Origin: Pseudomonadales bacterium | GTDB taxonomy: Bacteria; Pseudomonadota; Gammaproteobacteria; Pseudomonadales; Ketobacteraceae | NCBI GenBank assembly: GCA_002708905.1 | Contig: PAPM01000024.1 | Location: forward strand, 1-64,000 | Reading direction: 5' to 3' | DNA: 64,000 bases | Shown: positions 25,767-35,038 of the stretch, piece by piece | Layout: each line of letters opens with the position of its first letter | Position numbering within the stretch: position 1 is the first letter of the stretch | Notes under the pieces: model-generated | Databases searched by the model: none | Seen by the model: the letters and a program-made list of their open reading frames with translations, nothing else | Told to the model about the DNA's origin: nothing | Translations under genes and position numbers: made by a program

Positions 25767-27751
25767 CCAAGAAAACACTATTCAAAAAGGTTCTGATTGC
25801 AAACCGAGGTGAGATCGCCTGTCGGGTCATTCGAACCCTGAAGCGCCTGGATATTGAAACCATTGCCATTTATTCAGATGCGGACCGTCAGGCTCAGCAT
25901 GTATTGTTGGCGGACGAAGCCTATTGGATCGGTCCATCCTCTGCTTCGGAAAGTTATCTCAACATGGATCGCATTTTTGACGTGGTGGAGAAATCCGGTG
26001 CCGATGCGATTCACCCCGGTTATGGTTTCTTATCTGAAAACGCCAACTTTGCACGCCGTTGTGAAGCTCACAATGTGGTACTGATTGGTCCTCCCGCCAG
26101 CGCGATGGTGGCCATGGGTTCCAAGGCCCAGGCCAAACTTCTGATGGCGAAAGCGGATGTGCCCCTGGTGCCCGGCTATCACGGTGATAATCAGGAGCCG
26201 GAATTTCTGTTGGAGCAGGCCAAAAGCATTGGTTTCCCGGTGCTGCTCAAAGCTTCCCTTGGTGGTGGTGGTAAAGGCATGCGACTGGTGCATGCAGCAG
26301 CGGATTTTGTCGAGAGTCTGGCAGCCTGTAAACGGGAAGCCAAAGCTTCCTTTGGTGATGATCATGTGTTGATTGAAAAATATGTGATTCAACCACGCCA
26401 CGTGGAAATTCAGGTGTTTGCGGATACCCATGGTAATGCCGTTTACCTGTTTGAGCGGGATTGCTCGATCCAGCGCCGGCACCAGAAGGTGGTGGAAGAA
26501 GCACCTGCACCCAACCTGGATGAGGCTACCCGTAAGGCCATGGGAGAAGCGGCCGTACGTGCCGCAAAGGCGATAGGGTATGTGGGAGCGGGCACTATTG
26601 AATTCCTGCTCTCTGCCACGGGCGATTTCTATTTTATGGAAATGAATCCCCGCCTGCAGGTGGAGCATCCGGTCACAGAAATGATCACGGGCCAGGACCT
26701 GGTTGAATGGCAGGTGAGGGTGGCGGAAGGGTTGCCTCTGCCTATGCAACAGGATCAGCTCGGTATGAATGGACATGCCATTGAAGTGCGTATCTATGCT
26801 GAAGACCCAGAGAATGAATTCCTGCCGTCTACCGGCACCATTCATTACCTAGGGACACCGGATCAAACAGAGAACGTGCGTATTGATTCCGGTGTAGTGC
26901 AGGGTGATGAGATCAGTGTGTTTTACGATCCCATGATTGCCAAGCTGATTACCTGGGACGTTAACCGGGAACGAGCCATCCACCGCATGGAGCGGGCACT
27001 GACCCAATACCACATTGCCGGGCTGAAAACCAATATTGGCTTTTTGCAAAGCGTAGTGGGCAACGATGCGTTCAAGGATGCGGATTTAAGTACCCATTTT
27101 ATCGACGATCACCATGGTGAGTTGGCATTTGATTCTGTGGGTGCAACAGCGCGGGATTACATTCTGGCGGCACTTTATATTTCCTTGAGTTCCTCGGAGC
27201 AAACCAGCCAACATGAACCTTGGAATTCGTTAACAGGGTGGCAGGTAAACAGTTTCAATGCTCAAAAGTTTGTCTTCAAGGGTGAAGAAGAAAACATACA
27301 GGTTTTGCTGAGCGTCAGCGGTGATTCAGTCTCTGCGCAGTGTGGTGACCTGTGTTTGGTGGTCCAGGGCGAGGTCCAGGGCAACGAGCTGGTGGTCTCC
27401 GGCGACTACAGTGGCCGTGTCACAGCGTTTGTACAGGGCGAGCAGGTTGCGCTGTTCCGTGATGGAAAGTCTGTACGTCTTGAACAATACAGCTATAAAC
27501 ACAGCGCTGCTGACGAAACCTCAGGCGGCCATCTCAAAGCCCCTATGAATGGCCGGATTGTGAATGTCTCGGTCAAGCCGGGCCAGTCCGTGGAGGAAGG
27601 TGATCTGCTGATCACGGTTGAGGCTATGAAAATGGAACACGCTATTCGTTCTGTACGAGCCGGTGTGGTTAAAACTGTGTTTTTCGAGCAGGGCTCCTTG
27701 GTGAACGAAGGCGATGAGCTGATCGAACTGGAATTGGATGAAGAGGAATAA
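25763..27751 (+). CDS. liuD: 3-Methylcrotonyl-CoA carboxylase alpha (biotin) subunit
   Basis: The ATG at 25763 overlaps the liuC stop. The 662 residues contain a biotin carboxylase domain (about 5-450): KVLIANRGEIACRVIRT, the ATP-grasp glycine loop KASLGGGGKGMR, and EMNPRLQVEHPVTEMITG. A BT-type linker follows (about 460-570). A biotinyl domain (about 585-660) has EAMKMEH, Lys623 being the biotinylation site. It carboxylates biotin with bicarbonate and ATP and works with LiuB. The next gene starts 2 bp after the stop, so the operon continues into acetoacetyl-CoA synthetase. Confidence 0.96.
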   Translation: MTKKTLFKKVLIANRGEIACRVIRTLKRLDIETIAIYSDADRQAQHVLLADEAYWIGPSSASESYLNMDRIFDVVEKSGADAIHPGYGFLSENANFARRCEAHNVVLIGPPASAMVAMGSKAQAKLLMAKADVPLVPGYHGDNQEPEFLLEQAKSIGFPVLLKASLGGGGKGMRLVHAAADFVESLAACKREAKASFGDDHVLIEKYVIQPRHVEIQVFADTHGNAVYLFERDCSIQRRHQKVVEEAPAPNLDEATRKAMGEAAVRAAKAIGYVGAGTIEFLLSATGDFYFMEMNPRLQVEHPVTEMITGQDLVEWQVRVAEGLPLPMQQDQLGMNGHAIEVRIYAEDPENEFLPSTGTIHYLGTPDQTENVRIDSGVVQGDEISVFYDPMIAKLITWDVNRERAIHRMERALTQYHIAGLKTNIGFLQSVVGNDAFKDADLSTHFIDDHHGELAFDSVGATARDYILAALYISLSSSEQTSQHEPWNSLTGWQVNSFNAQKFVFKGEEENIQVLLSVSGDSVSAQCGDLCLVVQGEVQGNELVVSGDYSGRVTAFVQGEQVALFRDGKSVRLEQYSYKHSAADETSGGHLKAPMNGRIVNVSVKPGQSVEEGDLLITVEAMKMEHAIRSVRAGVVKTVFFEQGSLVNEGDELIELELDEEE

Positions 27752-27753
27752 TT

Positions 27754-29721
27754 GTGGAAAGCGTGCTGTGGCAACCGGATCAAGCTTGGATTGAAAACAC
27801 CAATATGCATCAGTTCATGGTGCTGGTGCAGGAGCGTTTTGGTATCGATGTCAGCGACTATCAGGTGCTGCAGCAGTGGAGCTGCGAAAACAGCTCCCGG
27901 TTTTGGGCGTTGGTTGTCGAGTTTTGTAACATCAAGCTCAACGGGGATTTATCTACGGTTGTGGATGATCCGAATCAGCTTCCCGGCGCCAAATGGTATC
28001 CCGGTGCCGCTTTGAATTTTGCGGAAAACCTGCTGTCACCCGCTCTGGATTCTGAATGTGCAAATAAAGCGGCGTTGGTCTTTCGTGGTGAAAATGGGCG
28101 CAGGGAGTCTCTGACGTATCGGGAGCTGTACCAGAAAGTCAAACGCCTGGCGGCGTTTATGCGTGCCAGGGGGATAAAGCAGGGTGACCGCGTGGCGGCG
28201 GTCATGCCCAATTGTATCGAAACCGTGGTAGGGATGTTGTCTGCCACCAGTCTAGGAGCGATATGGAGTTCCTGTTCACCCGATTTTGGTATTAACGGTA
28301 TCGTCGATCGCTTTGATCAGATTGAGCCGGTCATGCTGATCACCGTGGATGGCTACTTTTATGCAGGGAAGGAAATTTCCATCCTCGACAGGGTGCAGCT
28401 GGTGCAGGAAAAAATCCCCAGTATCCGGAATACGGTGATGGTTTCTTTCCTGGAATCGGAGCCGGATATCTCAGATTTAAAGGCTGTTGAGGATTATGCC
28501 CGGATCCAGAATGTAGACATAACGGAAGATCTGCAATTCTCCCAGGTTGCTTTCAATCACCCGCTCTACATTATGTACTCATCCGGCACCACCGGTGTTC
28601 CCAAGTGCATTGTGCACTCAACCGGTGGCACGCTCCTGCAGCATCGCAAAGAACACAGCTTGCATGCAGACCTGAAGCAGGATGATGTTTTTTTCTATTT
28701 CACTACCTGTGGCTGGATGATGTGGAACTGGCTGGTTACCGGCCTGGCCAGTGGTGCTACCCTGGTGCTGTTTGATGGTTCACCCTTTCATCCGAATGCC
28801 AATGTTTTGATCGATATGATCGACGAAGAAGGGATTAGCCTATTCGGTACCAGCGCGAAATACCTTTCGGCGCTTGAGAAAGCAAATGTCAAACCCCGTG
28901 AGTCGCATAAGTTATCGAATCTCAAGGCGATATTTTCCACCGGTTCACCGTTGTCCCATGAAAGTTTTGATTACGTTTATAGGGACTTTAAAAAGAACGT
29001 GTGCCTCTCTTCCATTTCCGGAGGGACGGATATCGTCAGCTGTTTTGCACTGGGCAACCCGCTGCTACCGGTGGTCAGGGGGGAGTTGCAATGCATTGGG
29101 CTGGGCATGGATGTGAAGATCTTTAATGAGCAGGGCCAAGCCGTCATTAATGAAAAAGGCGAGCTGGTTTGCTTGAACGCTTTTCCTTCCTGCCCGGTGG
29201 GCTTTTGGAACGATCCTGACGGTGCCAAATTTCATGGCGCCTATTTTGACCGCTTCGAAGGCATTTGGGCTCATGGCGACTACGGCGAAATCACAGACCG
29301 CGGCAGTATGATCATTTATGGGCGTTCTGATGCAGTGCTCAATCCCGGCGGCGTACGTATTGGTACAGCAGAGATATACCGACAGGTTGAGCAGTTGGAT
29401 TTCGTGTTGGAAAGTGTGGTGGTCGGGCAGAACTGGCAGGACGATGTTCGGGTCGTTTTGTTTGTCCGGCTGCGGGACGGGGAGGCTTTGGATGATGCCA
29501 GGATTAAAACCATCAAGACCACGATACGGACCAACACCACACCCCGACACGTACCTGCCAAGATCATTCAGATCAGTGATATACCGCGGACGATCAGTGG
29601 CAAGATCGCTGAACTGGCGGTGCGCAAAGTGATTCACGGTGAAGAAGTGAAGAATACGGATGCGTTGGCGAATCCAGAGTCACTCAAGCTTTATGTCGAT
29701 CTGGAGGCGTTAAAGTCCTGA
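27754..29721 (+). CDS. aacS: Acetoacetyl-CoA synthetase (acetoacetate-CoA ligase)
   Basis: The 655-residue ANL-family enzyme starts at GTG at 27754, with AAGAGGAA overlapping the end of liuD. It has the N-terminal WYPGAALNFAENLL block of AacS/ACS enzymes, P-loop-like YSSGTTGVPKCIVHS, SGGTDIVSCF, and the C-terminal hinge and lysine region GRSDAVLNPGGVRIG and SGKIAELAVRK. It activates acetoacetate, an end product of leucine breakdown, to acetoacetyl-CoA for thiolysis. It ends the liu operon where many relatives have liuE (HMG-CoA lyase); that lyase is absent here and must be encoded elsewhere for the pathway to close. No clear terminator follows. Confidence 0.93.
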   Translation: MESVLWQPDQAWIENTNMHQFMVLVQERFGIDVSDYQVLQQWSCENSSRFWALVVEFCNIKLNGDLSTVVDDPNQLPGAKWYPGAALNFAENLLSPALDSECANKAALVFRGENGRRESLTYRELYQKVKRLAAFMRARGIKQGDRVAAVMPNCIETVVGMLSATSLGAIWSSCSPDFGINGIVDRFDQIEPVMLITVDGYFYAGKEISILDRVQLVQEKIPSIRNTVMVSFLESEPDISDLKAVEDYARIQNVDITEDLQFSQVAFNHPLYIMYSSGTTGVPKCIVHSTGGTLLQHRKEHSLHADLKQDDVFFYFTTCGWMMWNWLVTGLASGATLVLFDGSPFHPNANVLIDMIDEEGISLFGTSAKYLSALEKANVKPRESHKLSNLKAIFSTGSPLSHESFDYVYRDFKKNVCLSSISGGTDIVSCFALGNPLLPVVRGELQCIGLGMDVKIFNEQGQAVINEKGELVCLNAFPSCPVGFWNDPDGAKFHGAYFDRFEGIWAHGDYGEITDRGSMIIYGRSDAVLNPGGVRIGTAEIYRQVEQLDFVLESVVVGQNWQDDVRVVLFVRLRDGEALDDARIKTIKTTIRTNTTPRHVPAKIIQISDIPRTISGKIAELAVRKVIHGEEVKNTDALANPESLKLYVDLEALKS

Positions 29722-29790
29722 TTCGGCGTTGTGCCTGGGATGGTTTATGTTAGTTTATAGCGATTGATACATTCCCAATGGGGTCTGGCT

Positions 29791-30456
29791 ATGATTGATT
29801 GGATGTTGCGCAGCAAGCACAAGCTAAAACTACCCACTGAAGATGAAGCGTTGCCCGGTCGGTCCGCGCCTCTGAAGATGGAGGCGATCCATACTGTTTT
29901 GAAAACAGAACTCAAACCACCCTATCCGGAAGGAACTGAAATCGCCTATTTTGGGATGGGTTGTTTTTGGGGCGCTGAAAAGCTGTTCTGGAACCTGGCT
30001 GGAGTGTACACAACGGCCGTTGGTTATGGCGCCGGCATCACCCCTAACCCCACCTATGAAGAAGTCTGTAGTGGGCTGACGGGCCACAATGAACTGGTGA
30101 AAGTTGTATTTTATCCCGCGCAGGTCAGTTATCAGGAACTGTTGAAAGTATTTTGGGAGAACCATAACCCCTGTGAGGGTATGCGGCAGGGTAATGACAT
30201 TGGCACCCAATATCGTTCCGGTATCTATGTCAGTAACCAAGACCAGGCAGCCACAGCCCAAGCCAGCAAGCTTTCTTATGATTCAGCTCTACGTGAGCAG
30301 CAGTGTGATTTGAGTACGACGGAAATCGTCGATCAGTTTGATTTCTATTATGCTGAGGAATACCACCAACAGTACTTGGCCAAAAACCCTTCAGGTTATT
30401 GCCCAAACCACAGCTGTGACGCCACCGGGTTACCGAGATTCCCGAAGATTACTTAG
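29791..30456 (+). CDS. msrA: Peptide methionine sulfoxide reductase A
   Basis: The ATG at 29791 gives 221 residues. The catalytic motif GMGCFWGAE has nucleophile Cys58. Conserved segments [26 protein letters not shown] and FWENHNP match the family. The C-terminus has GYCPNHSC with candidate resolving cysteines, as in enzymes recycled by thioredoxin. It reduces the S-epimer of methionine sulfoxide in oxidised proteins. It is slightly extended at the N-terminus (about 45 residues before the core), without a signal peptide, so it is cytoplasmic. Probably monocistronic. Confidence 0.95.
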   Translation: MIDWMLRSKHKLKLPTEDEALPGRSAPLKMEAIHTVLKTELKPPYPEGTEIAYFGMGCFWGAEKLFWNLAGVYTTAVGYGAGITPNPTYEEVCSGLTGHNELVKVVFYPAQVSYQELLKVFWENHNPCEGMRQGNDIGTQYRSGIYVSNQDQAATAQASKLSYDSALREQQCDLSTTEIVDQFDFYYAEEYHQQYLAKNPSGYCPNHSCDATGLPRFPKIT

Positions 30457-30512
30457 ATTGTGTTGTCATAGTTCTGCAATCAAAATGATATAAAACGGCT
30501 GCATTCGTTGTA

Positions 30513-31562
30513 ATGGAGCCTCCCTTCTTGACCCTAATGCGCACCGATCGAGTATTGAAAGGCCTGCCTGAGCTTTATCAAATGGATCGTTGGCTGGAAC
30601 AGCCGGATTTGCCTGCCCGTATTCATACTCTGTCAGCCATAGAATGTGGCGAAGATTGTTTGCCTATTTACTGTTTCGAGCTCGGTAGTAACCGACCGGA
30701 CGCACCCACGGTAATTTTCACCGGTGGCGTACATGGAGTAGAGAGAATCGGCACCCAGGTCATATTGGCTTTTATGCACACCCTGTTCAATCGTATGGAT
30801 TGGGATGAAAGCCTGGATACCATGCTCGAAGATGTGCGGATTCTGTTTGTTCCCTTAGTGAATCCATCCGGGATGCTGCGGCGTACCCGCAGTAACCTTA
30901 ACGGGGTGGATCTGATGCGTAACGCGCCCATTGATGCCACCGGGAAAGTACCTTTTATGTTGGGAGGGCAGCGTTTCAGCTCTCATCTGCCCTGGTATCG
31001 AGGCAGAAGGGATGAGCCGATGGAGAAGGAGGCCAGTGCCATTACCGGGTTGGTCGAAAGTGTTGTAAAAGACGCCGGCTTTGTCATCTCGCTGGATTGT
31101 CATTCCGGCTTCGGGCACCAGGATCAAGTGTGGTTTCCCTACGCTTACACCCCTGATCCATTCGATGATATCGGCGAAATGTTTGCACTTAGATTGCTGT
31201 TTCGGCGCACTCATCCCACCTTCAGTTTCTACCTGATTGAACCGCAATCACGCAATTACACCACTCACGGTGATCTGTGGGATTTTGTCTACAAGCAAAC
31301 TCTAAATACCCGTAAAGGCACCTATCTGCCATTGACTTTGGAAATGGGATCCTGGTTGTGGATCAAGAAAAACCCCCTGCAAATGTTCAATGCGCTGGGT
31401 GTATTCAATCCGGTGCTGCCACACCGGCATGAGCGGGTGCTTAGACGGCATCAGTGTTTGATGGAGTTTTTGATCCGGGCAACAGCCAGCTTCAGAAACT
31501 GGCTGCCTCACCCTTCAGATCGCCGGGAATGGATGCACCAGGCAATTGAGTACTGGTACTAG
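30513..31562 (+). CDS. M14-like zinc carboxypeptidase family protein
   Basis: The frame starts at ATG 30513 (349 residues); a TTG at 30528 has a better-placed GGAG and is an alternative. Zinc-ligand landmarks are GGVHGVERIG (HxxE, near residue 75) and SLDCHSGFGHQD (His, near 200). Other blocks are FVPLVNPSGMLRRTRSNLNGVDLMRN and LTLEMGSWLWIKK, the latter supplying the likely catalytic Glu. There is no signal peptide, so it is cytoplasmic, unlike most secreted carboxypeptidases. The succinylglutamate desuccinylase / aspartoacylase branch of the superfamily is an alternative. The last 71 bp overlap the end of the convergent olsA gene, so both strands are coding there. Confidence 0.83.
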   Translation: MEPPFLTLMRTDRVLKGLPELYQMDRWLEQPDLPARIHTLSAIECGEDCLPIYCFELGSNRPDAPTVIFTGGVHGVERIGTQVILAFMHTLFNRMDWDESLDTMLEDVRILFVPLVNPSGMLRRTRSNLNGVDLMRNAPIDATGKVPFMLGGQRFSSHLPWYRGRRDEPMEKEASAITGLVESVVKDAGFVISLDCHSGFGHQDQVWFPYAYTPDPFDDIGEMFALRLLFRRTHPTFSFYLIEPQSRNYTTHGDLWDFVYKQTLNTRKGTYLPLTLEMGSWLWIKKNPLQMFNALGVFNPVLPHRHERVLRRHQCLMEFLIRATASFRNWLPHPSDRREWMHQAIEYWY

Positions 31563-32316
31563 GTTGGTATCGCTTGTGATGGTTGCCGACGGCAGCGGCA
31601 ACTTCCTGTTGTAACTCTCTTACGAAGCTATCCAGCTCTGTTGTGTCGACCGGGCGCACGGGAAGAAACTCAACTGTGGCTCTGATCTTGCGATGGCGCA
31701 GTAGATTCCATAGATGCGGAGTAAACTCATCATCACCGATAAAAGGTACAGGGTTTTGTTTGCCCGCTTCGACGTAGTAATGGATGGCAAGCGGACACAG
31801 GTTGATTCCTGTGTGCTGGGCTGCTTTGAACAGTTTCGGAAAAAACCGTTTTACCTGGGAGCCATCGCTGGTTGTGCCCTCCGGAAAGAACAAAACGGAT
31901 CGACCTTCTTCCAGGTAATCGGCTATGGATTTCGAAACCCGCTCAGCGTCACCGGCGCCACGCTGGATAAACAGGGTTCCTGTTCCCTCAGCCAGTTTTC
32001 CTATTAAGGGCCACCTACGAACTTCAGCTTTTGACAGAAAGTTTAATTGTGAGAGACCGCCAATTAACGGGATATCAATCCAGGAGACGTGGTTACTGAC
32101 ATAGAGAATACCTTTTTCCTGATTGGCGAGCGGCACTTGGCCTTTCACTTCCACGTCAATGCCCAGCAATTGGGTGGTGCGATGCAGCCACCATTGTTTG
32201 GTGCGCTTCACCAGTTTGGTTTTGTTGTTCCAGAGAGAGCCTGTTAGTACCAGTAAAACAATGCCCGCCATAATATGCAGAAACAGGCGGGCAGCGGACC
32301 AGCATTGTTTTATCAT
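31492..32316 (-). CDS. olsA: Lyso-ornithine lipid O-acyltransferase (PlsC family)
   Basis: The 274-residue product has an N-terminal hydrophobic helix (about 9-28) and the acyltransferase motifs NHVSWIDIP (NHxxxxD, near 78), LFIQRGAG and FPEGTTSDG (near 147). It is placed directly after olsB with an ATGA overlap (32313-32316). This pairing identifies it as OlsA, which acylates lyso-ornithine lipid at the inner membrane to form ornithine lipid, a phosphorus-free membrane lipid. The C-terminal approximately 30 residues, encoded in the region overlapping the M14-like gene, are Ser/Pro/Gly-rich and probably non-essential. Confidence 0.9.
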   Translation of the reverse strand: MIKQCWSAARLFLHIMAGIVLLVLTGSLWNNKTKLVKRTKQWWLHRTTQLLGIDVEVKGQVPLANQEKGILYVSNHVSWIDIPLIGGLSQLNFLSKAEVRRWPLIGKLAEGTGTLFIQRGAGDAERVSKSIADYLEEGRSVLFFPEGTTSDGSQVKRFFPKLFKAAQHTGINLCPLAIHYYVEAGKQNPVPFIGDDEFTPHLWNLLRHRKIRATVEFLPVRPVDTTELDSFVRELQQEVAAAVGNHHKRYQPSTSTQLPGASIPGDLKGEAASF

Positions 32317-33101
32317 GCGGCTTCCCGATCCTTCAGGAAATGACGGGCGTAACGATTGGCGACGTTGTTGATGTCCAACAGTACAAATAGATCTGCAACG
32401 TTAAAGTCAGGGTCCCAGCAGGCTTCTCCGCAAATCCTGGCCCCCATGCGGGTATAGGCTTTCAACAGGGGAGGGAATGATGCTTTGCCTTCCTTGATAC
32501 CTGTCCTCAGTTTGAAAGGCACTTTTGGTGTTACTCGAAATTCGTCATTTGCCATGTACTTCTCCCGAATGATGGGAGTCAGCGCAGCCAGCGTTTGCCC
32601 GCCATCTTCCAGAGATACGCTGGCACAACCAAAGAGATACTGGTAGTTGTTTTCCTGCATAAACCTGGCAAGAAATGCCCAAAGCACGGCGATCGTGGCG
32701 CCGTTACGGTGCTCAGGGTGAATACAGGTTCGGCCGATTTCCAGAAAGCGACCGGGGCGATTGATAACGTTTTCGATATTAAACTCGTGACTTGAATAAT
32801 ATCGGCCAAAACGCTTGGCCAGGTCGCAAGTCAGCACCCGCGTGTAACCGATGATTTCACCACTCATCTGACTGCGGACCACCAAATGCAGGCAGTGGTC
32901 ATCGAGATCGTCCACGTCAATAGGGTGACCGTTCCAGATCATATTAACGGGCAGCTCAACTTTGTATTCCTCGCAGAATACTTCGTAGCGCATTTTCTGC
33001 GCGGAACGAATTTCCTGTTCTGTGCTGATGAATTCAGCAAAGATTCTGGGTTTTTGACTGAAATCGACAGGGCGCTGAGTAAGGTTTTGTTCCTGAAGCA
33101 T
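32313..33101 (-). CDS. olsB: L-ornithine N-alpha-acyltransferase (GNAT-type)
   Basis: The 262-residue protein matches the acetyltransferase-5 / OlsB family: MRYEVFCEEYKVELP near residue 38, DDLDDHCLHLVVR, and the acyl-donor site EIGRTCIHPEHRNGATIAVLW near 120. It transfers a 3-hydroxyacyl chain from ACP to ornithine, the first step of ornithine lipid synthesis, and heads the olsBA operon. In other bacteria the operon is induced by phosphate starvation, but I find no convincing Pho box in the 130 bp upstream. Confidence is raised by the adjacent olsA. Confidence 0.92.
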   Translation of the reverse strand: MLQEQNLTQRPVDFSQKPRIFAEFISTEQEIRSAQKMRYEVFCEEYKVELPVNMIWNGHPIDVDDLDDHCLHLVVRSQMSGEIIGYTRVLTCDLAKRFGRYYSSHEFNIENVINRPGRFLEIGRTCIHPEHRNGATIAVLWAFLARFMQENNYQYLFGCASVSLEDGGQTLAALTPIIREKYMANDEFRVTPKVPFKLRTGIKEGKASFPPLLKAYTRMGARICGEACWDPDFNVADLFVLLDINNVANRYARHFLKDREAA

Positions 33102-33236
33102 CTTGATCTCCGCAATATGTGAAACCTCGATGCTGACTCTAATTAGCGACTGTTGCTTGAACGTGAAAGTTTGATGAATAAATTAAGACAGGGGGGCGCG
33201 GTACGTGATCCGGATGGTCACGTACCGGGTGAAAGA

Positions 33237-33803
33237 TTAACCTTGCAGGCCGAGCATACCCTTTTTCAGAGATTTCTGTGCCGGTTTGTCGGAGATCCAG
33301 ATGCCGAACAACGCTTCTTTAAACGCCTCGCCACCTTTGATGGTTTGCGCGGCTGTGCCATTTTTTATGATCTGTACTCCGCTGCCCGGGACGTAAACAA
33401 AGTCGAAGATATCACCTTCTTTAATGGGTTCAGCAAAGGTTGCCAGGAATTTATCGATTTCTGCTTTGAGTGGTCCGGTGTGGCCGTGCGTTGAGTTTTC
33501 AAAGCCTTCCATAGTGGCGTTGGTCATCTTCTCACTGGTGATCATTCCGGAAATGATGTGGAGGCGTATCGCCATTGGTTCGGCAGCCTTAAGAATGGCC
33601 TCAGCATCATTCTGCTTGGCAGGCAGGTAGAGCCCGCCGACATAAAGGTCGAGGAACCACTTCTCCCGAATACCGGCTCCATTCAGTTGCAGGTCGGTAT
33701 CCTGTGCTTTTAAGGTCTCAGGCAGGTTGATCCCGCCGATGTCCAAAGAGTATGCAGCAGAGCTCAGCAACAGGGTAGCGAGCAGAGTGGAAAGCGTCTT
33801 CAT
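33237..33803 (-). CDS. Secreted chalcone isomerase-like family protein
   Basis: The ATG at 33803 gives 188 residues; another in-frame ATG five codons upstream overlaps the GGAG ribosome site and is less likely. A Sec signal peptide (MKTLSTLLATLLLSSAAYS) is followed by the family pattern LDIGGINLPETLKAQD, LNGAGIREKWFLDLYVGGLYLP and a C-terminal FKEALFGIWISDKPAQKSLKKGMLG. Bacterial members share the chalcone isomerase fold but lack flavonoid catalytic residues and are thought to bind fatty acids or similar ligands. It is periplasmic and apparently monocistronic. Confidence 0.88.
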   Translation of the reverse strand: MKTLSTLLATLLLSSAAYSLDIGGINLPETLKAQDTDLQLNGAGIREKWFLDLYVGGLYLPAKQNDAEAILKAAEPMAIRLHIISGMITSEKMTNATMEGFENSTHGHTGPLKAEIDKFLATFAEPIKEGDIFDFVYVPGSGVQIIKNGTAAQTIKGGEAFKEALFGIWISDKPAQKSLKKGMLGLQG

Positions 33804-34291
33804 CCTTAAGTACTCCATTTAATCTAAAGTATGCATCGGGCATGGCCCTAATTAGTTTAGTTTGGTCTCCACCGGTCATATCGCCGGGTGGCGCTAGTGT
33901 AATGGATTTTTATGGGCTTATAACCTGTCCTTTGGAATGAAGGCTAAAATGTCAATCTTGGCGACTATCTTGGGGCTGCTTGGGGCTAAAAGGGGGCTGT
34001 TGTTCGAAGTTTGTGTGAAATTCAAACAGCAGTTTGAAAGTGTACTAACTATTTGATTTACCCGGTGCATTTTGACCTAATAGGGATAGCATCATTGGCG
34101 CGGGGGACAGGACAAGCTGCCTGATTTGCTATTGACCTCCCTGATATAAAGCGGCAAGATACCACGCGCTTTTAACAAGGGCGGTCAAAGTATGATATTT
34201 GTTTCATACTGTCGACGATCGCGTGGTGTCACAATATATTGTTCCGGACCGACACCTTAAATCCACATTCCATTATAAAGCCGAGGGTTCC
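33804..34291. other. Intergenic region upstream of etfBA
   Basis: This 488-bp stretch shows no convincing gene in any frame. It holds the PsrA-like operator at 34021-34038 and G-rich runs around 33970-34000. TTGACC at 34132-34137 with CAAGAT 17 bp downstream is a weak promoter candidate. The remainder is presumably the divergent promoters of the chalcone-isomerase-like gene and etfBA, with a long etf leader. Confidence 0.6.
34021..34038. promoter_or_regulatory. PsrA-like operator
   Basis: TTCAAACAGCAGTTTGAA is a perfect 7-4-7 inverted repeat that fits the published PsrA consensus (G/C)AAAC-N2-4-GTTT(G/C). It lies 254 bp ahead of etfB. PsrA is a TetR-type sensor of long-chain acyl groups that controls beta-oxidation in pseudomonads. 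Confidence 0.7.
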
Positions 34292-35038
34292 ATGAAGGTT
34301 CTTGTTGCTGTCAAACGAGTTGTTGACTACAACGTTAAGGTACGCGTGGCTGCTGATAACAGCGGCGTAGACCTGACTAACGTCAAGATGGCCATGAACC
34401 CCTTCTGCGAAATCGCTGTTGAAGAAGCTGTTCGTTTGAAAGAGAAGGGGGTTGCTACCGAGATTATTGCGGTGGCCGTAGGTCCTAAAGAAGCCCAGGA
34501 GCAAATCCGTACTGCTCTGGCGCTGGGTGCTGACCGAGGCATTCTGGTTGAAGCGGCCGATGTGCAGCCACTGGGTGTTGCCAAACTGCTCAAAGCCATT
34601 GTTGATGAAGAAAAGCCTGAGCTGGTTATTTTGGGCAAGCAAGCTATCGATGGCGACAACAACCAAACTGGTCAGATGCTGGCTGCTTTGGCAGGGTTGG
34701 GTCAGGGCACATTCGCTTCTGAGGTGAATGTTGCTGATGGTTCTGTGAAAGTTACCCGTGAAATCGACGGTGGTCTGCAGACTGTTGACCTCAAGTTGCC
34801 TGCGGTTGTGACCACTGACCTGCGTCTGAACGAACCCCGCTATGCTTCCCTGCCCAACATCATGAAAGCCAAGAAAAAGCCTCTGGACGTTAAAACTCCA
34901 GGCGACTTTGGCGTTGATGTTACTCCCCTGGTTAAGACCGTTAAGGTTGAGCCGCCTGCAGAGCGTCAAGCAGGTATCAAGGTAGCCGACGTTGCAGAGT
35001 TGGTTGACAAGCTGAAAAACGAAGCGAAGGTGATCTAA
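34292..35038 (+). CDS. etfB: Electron transfer flavoprotein, beta subunit
   Basis: The start [19 protein letters not shown] at 34292 is the invariant family N-terminus, with GAGGG upstream; the longer frame is spurious. The 248 residues include the AMP-binding signature region [22 protein letters not shown] and [26 protein letters not shown], the recognition loop that docks acyl-CoA dehydrogenases such as LiuA. With EtfA it shuttles electrons to ETF-quinone oxidoreductase. Its stop overlaps the etfA ATG by one base. Confidence 0.98.
   Translation: MKVLVAVKRVVDYNVKVRVAADNSGVDLTNVKMAMNPFCEIAVEEAVRLKEKGVATEIIAVAVGPKEAQEQIRTALALGADRGILVEAADVQPLGVAKLLKAIVDEEKPELVILGKQAIDGDNNQTGQMLAALAGLGQGTFASEVNVADGSVKVTREIDGGLQTVDLKLPAVVTTDLRLNEPRYASLPNIMKAKKKPLDVKTPGDFGVDVTPLVKTVKVEPPAERQAGIKVADVAELVDKLKNEAKVI

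Noticed and set aside
33102-33236. Possible Pho box upstream of olsB
   Set aside because: No tandem CTGTCAT-like repeats with the right spacing were found on either strand.
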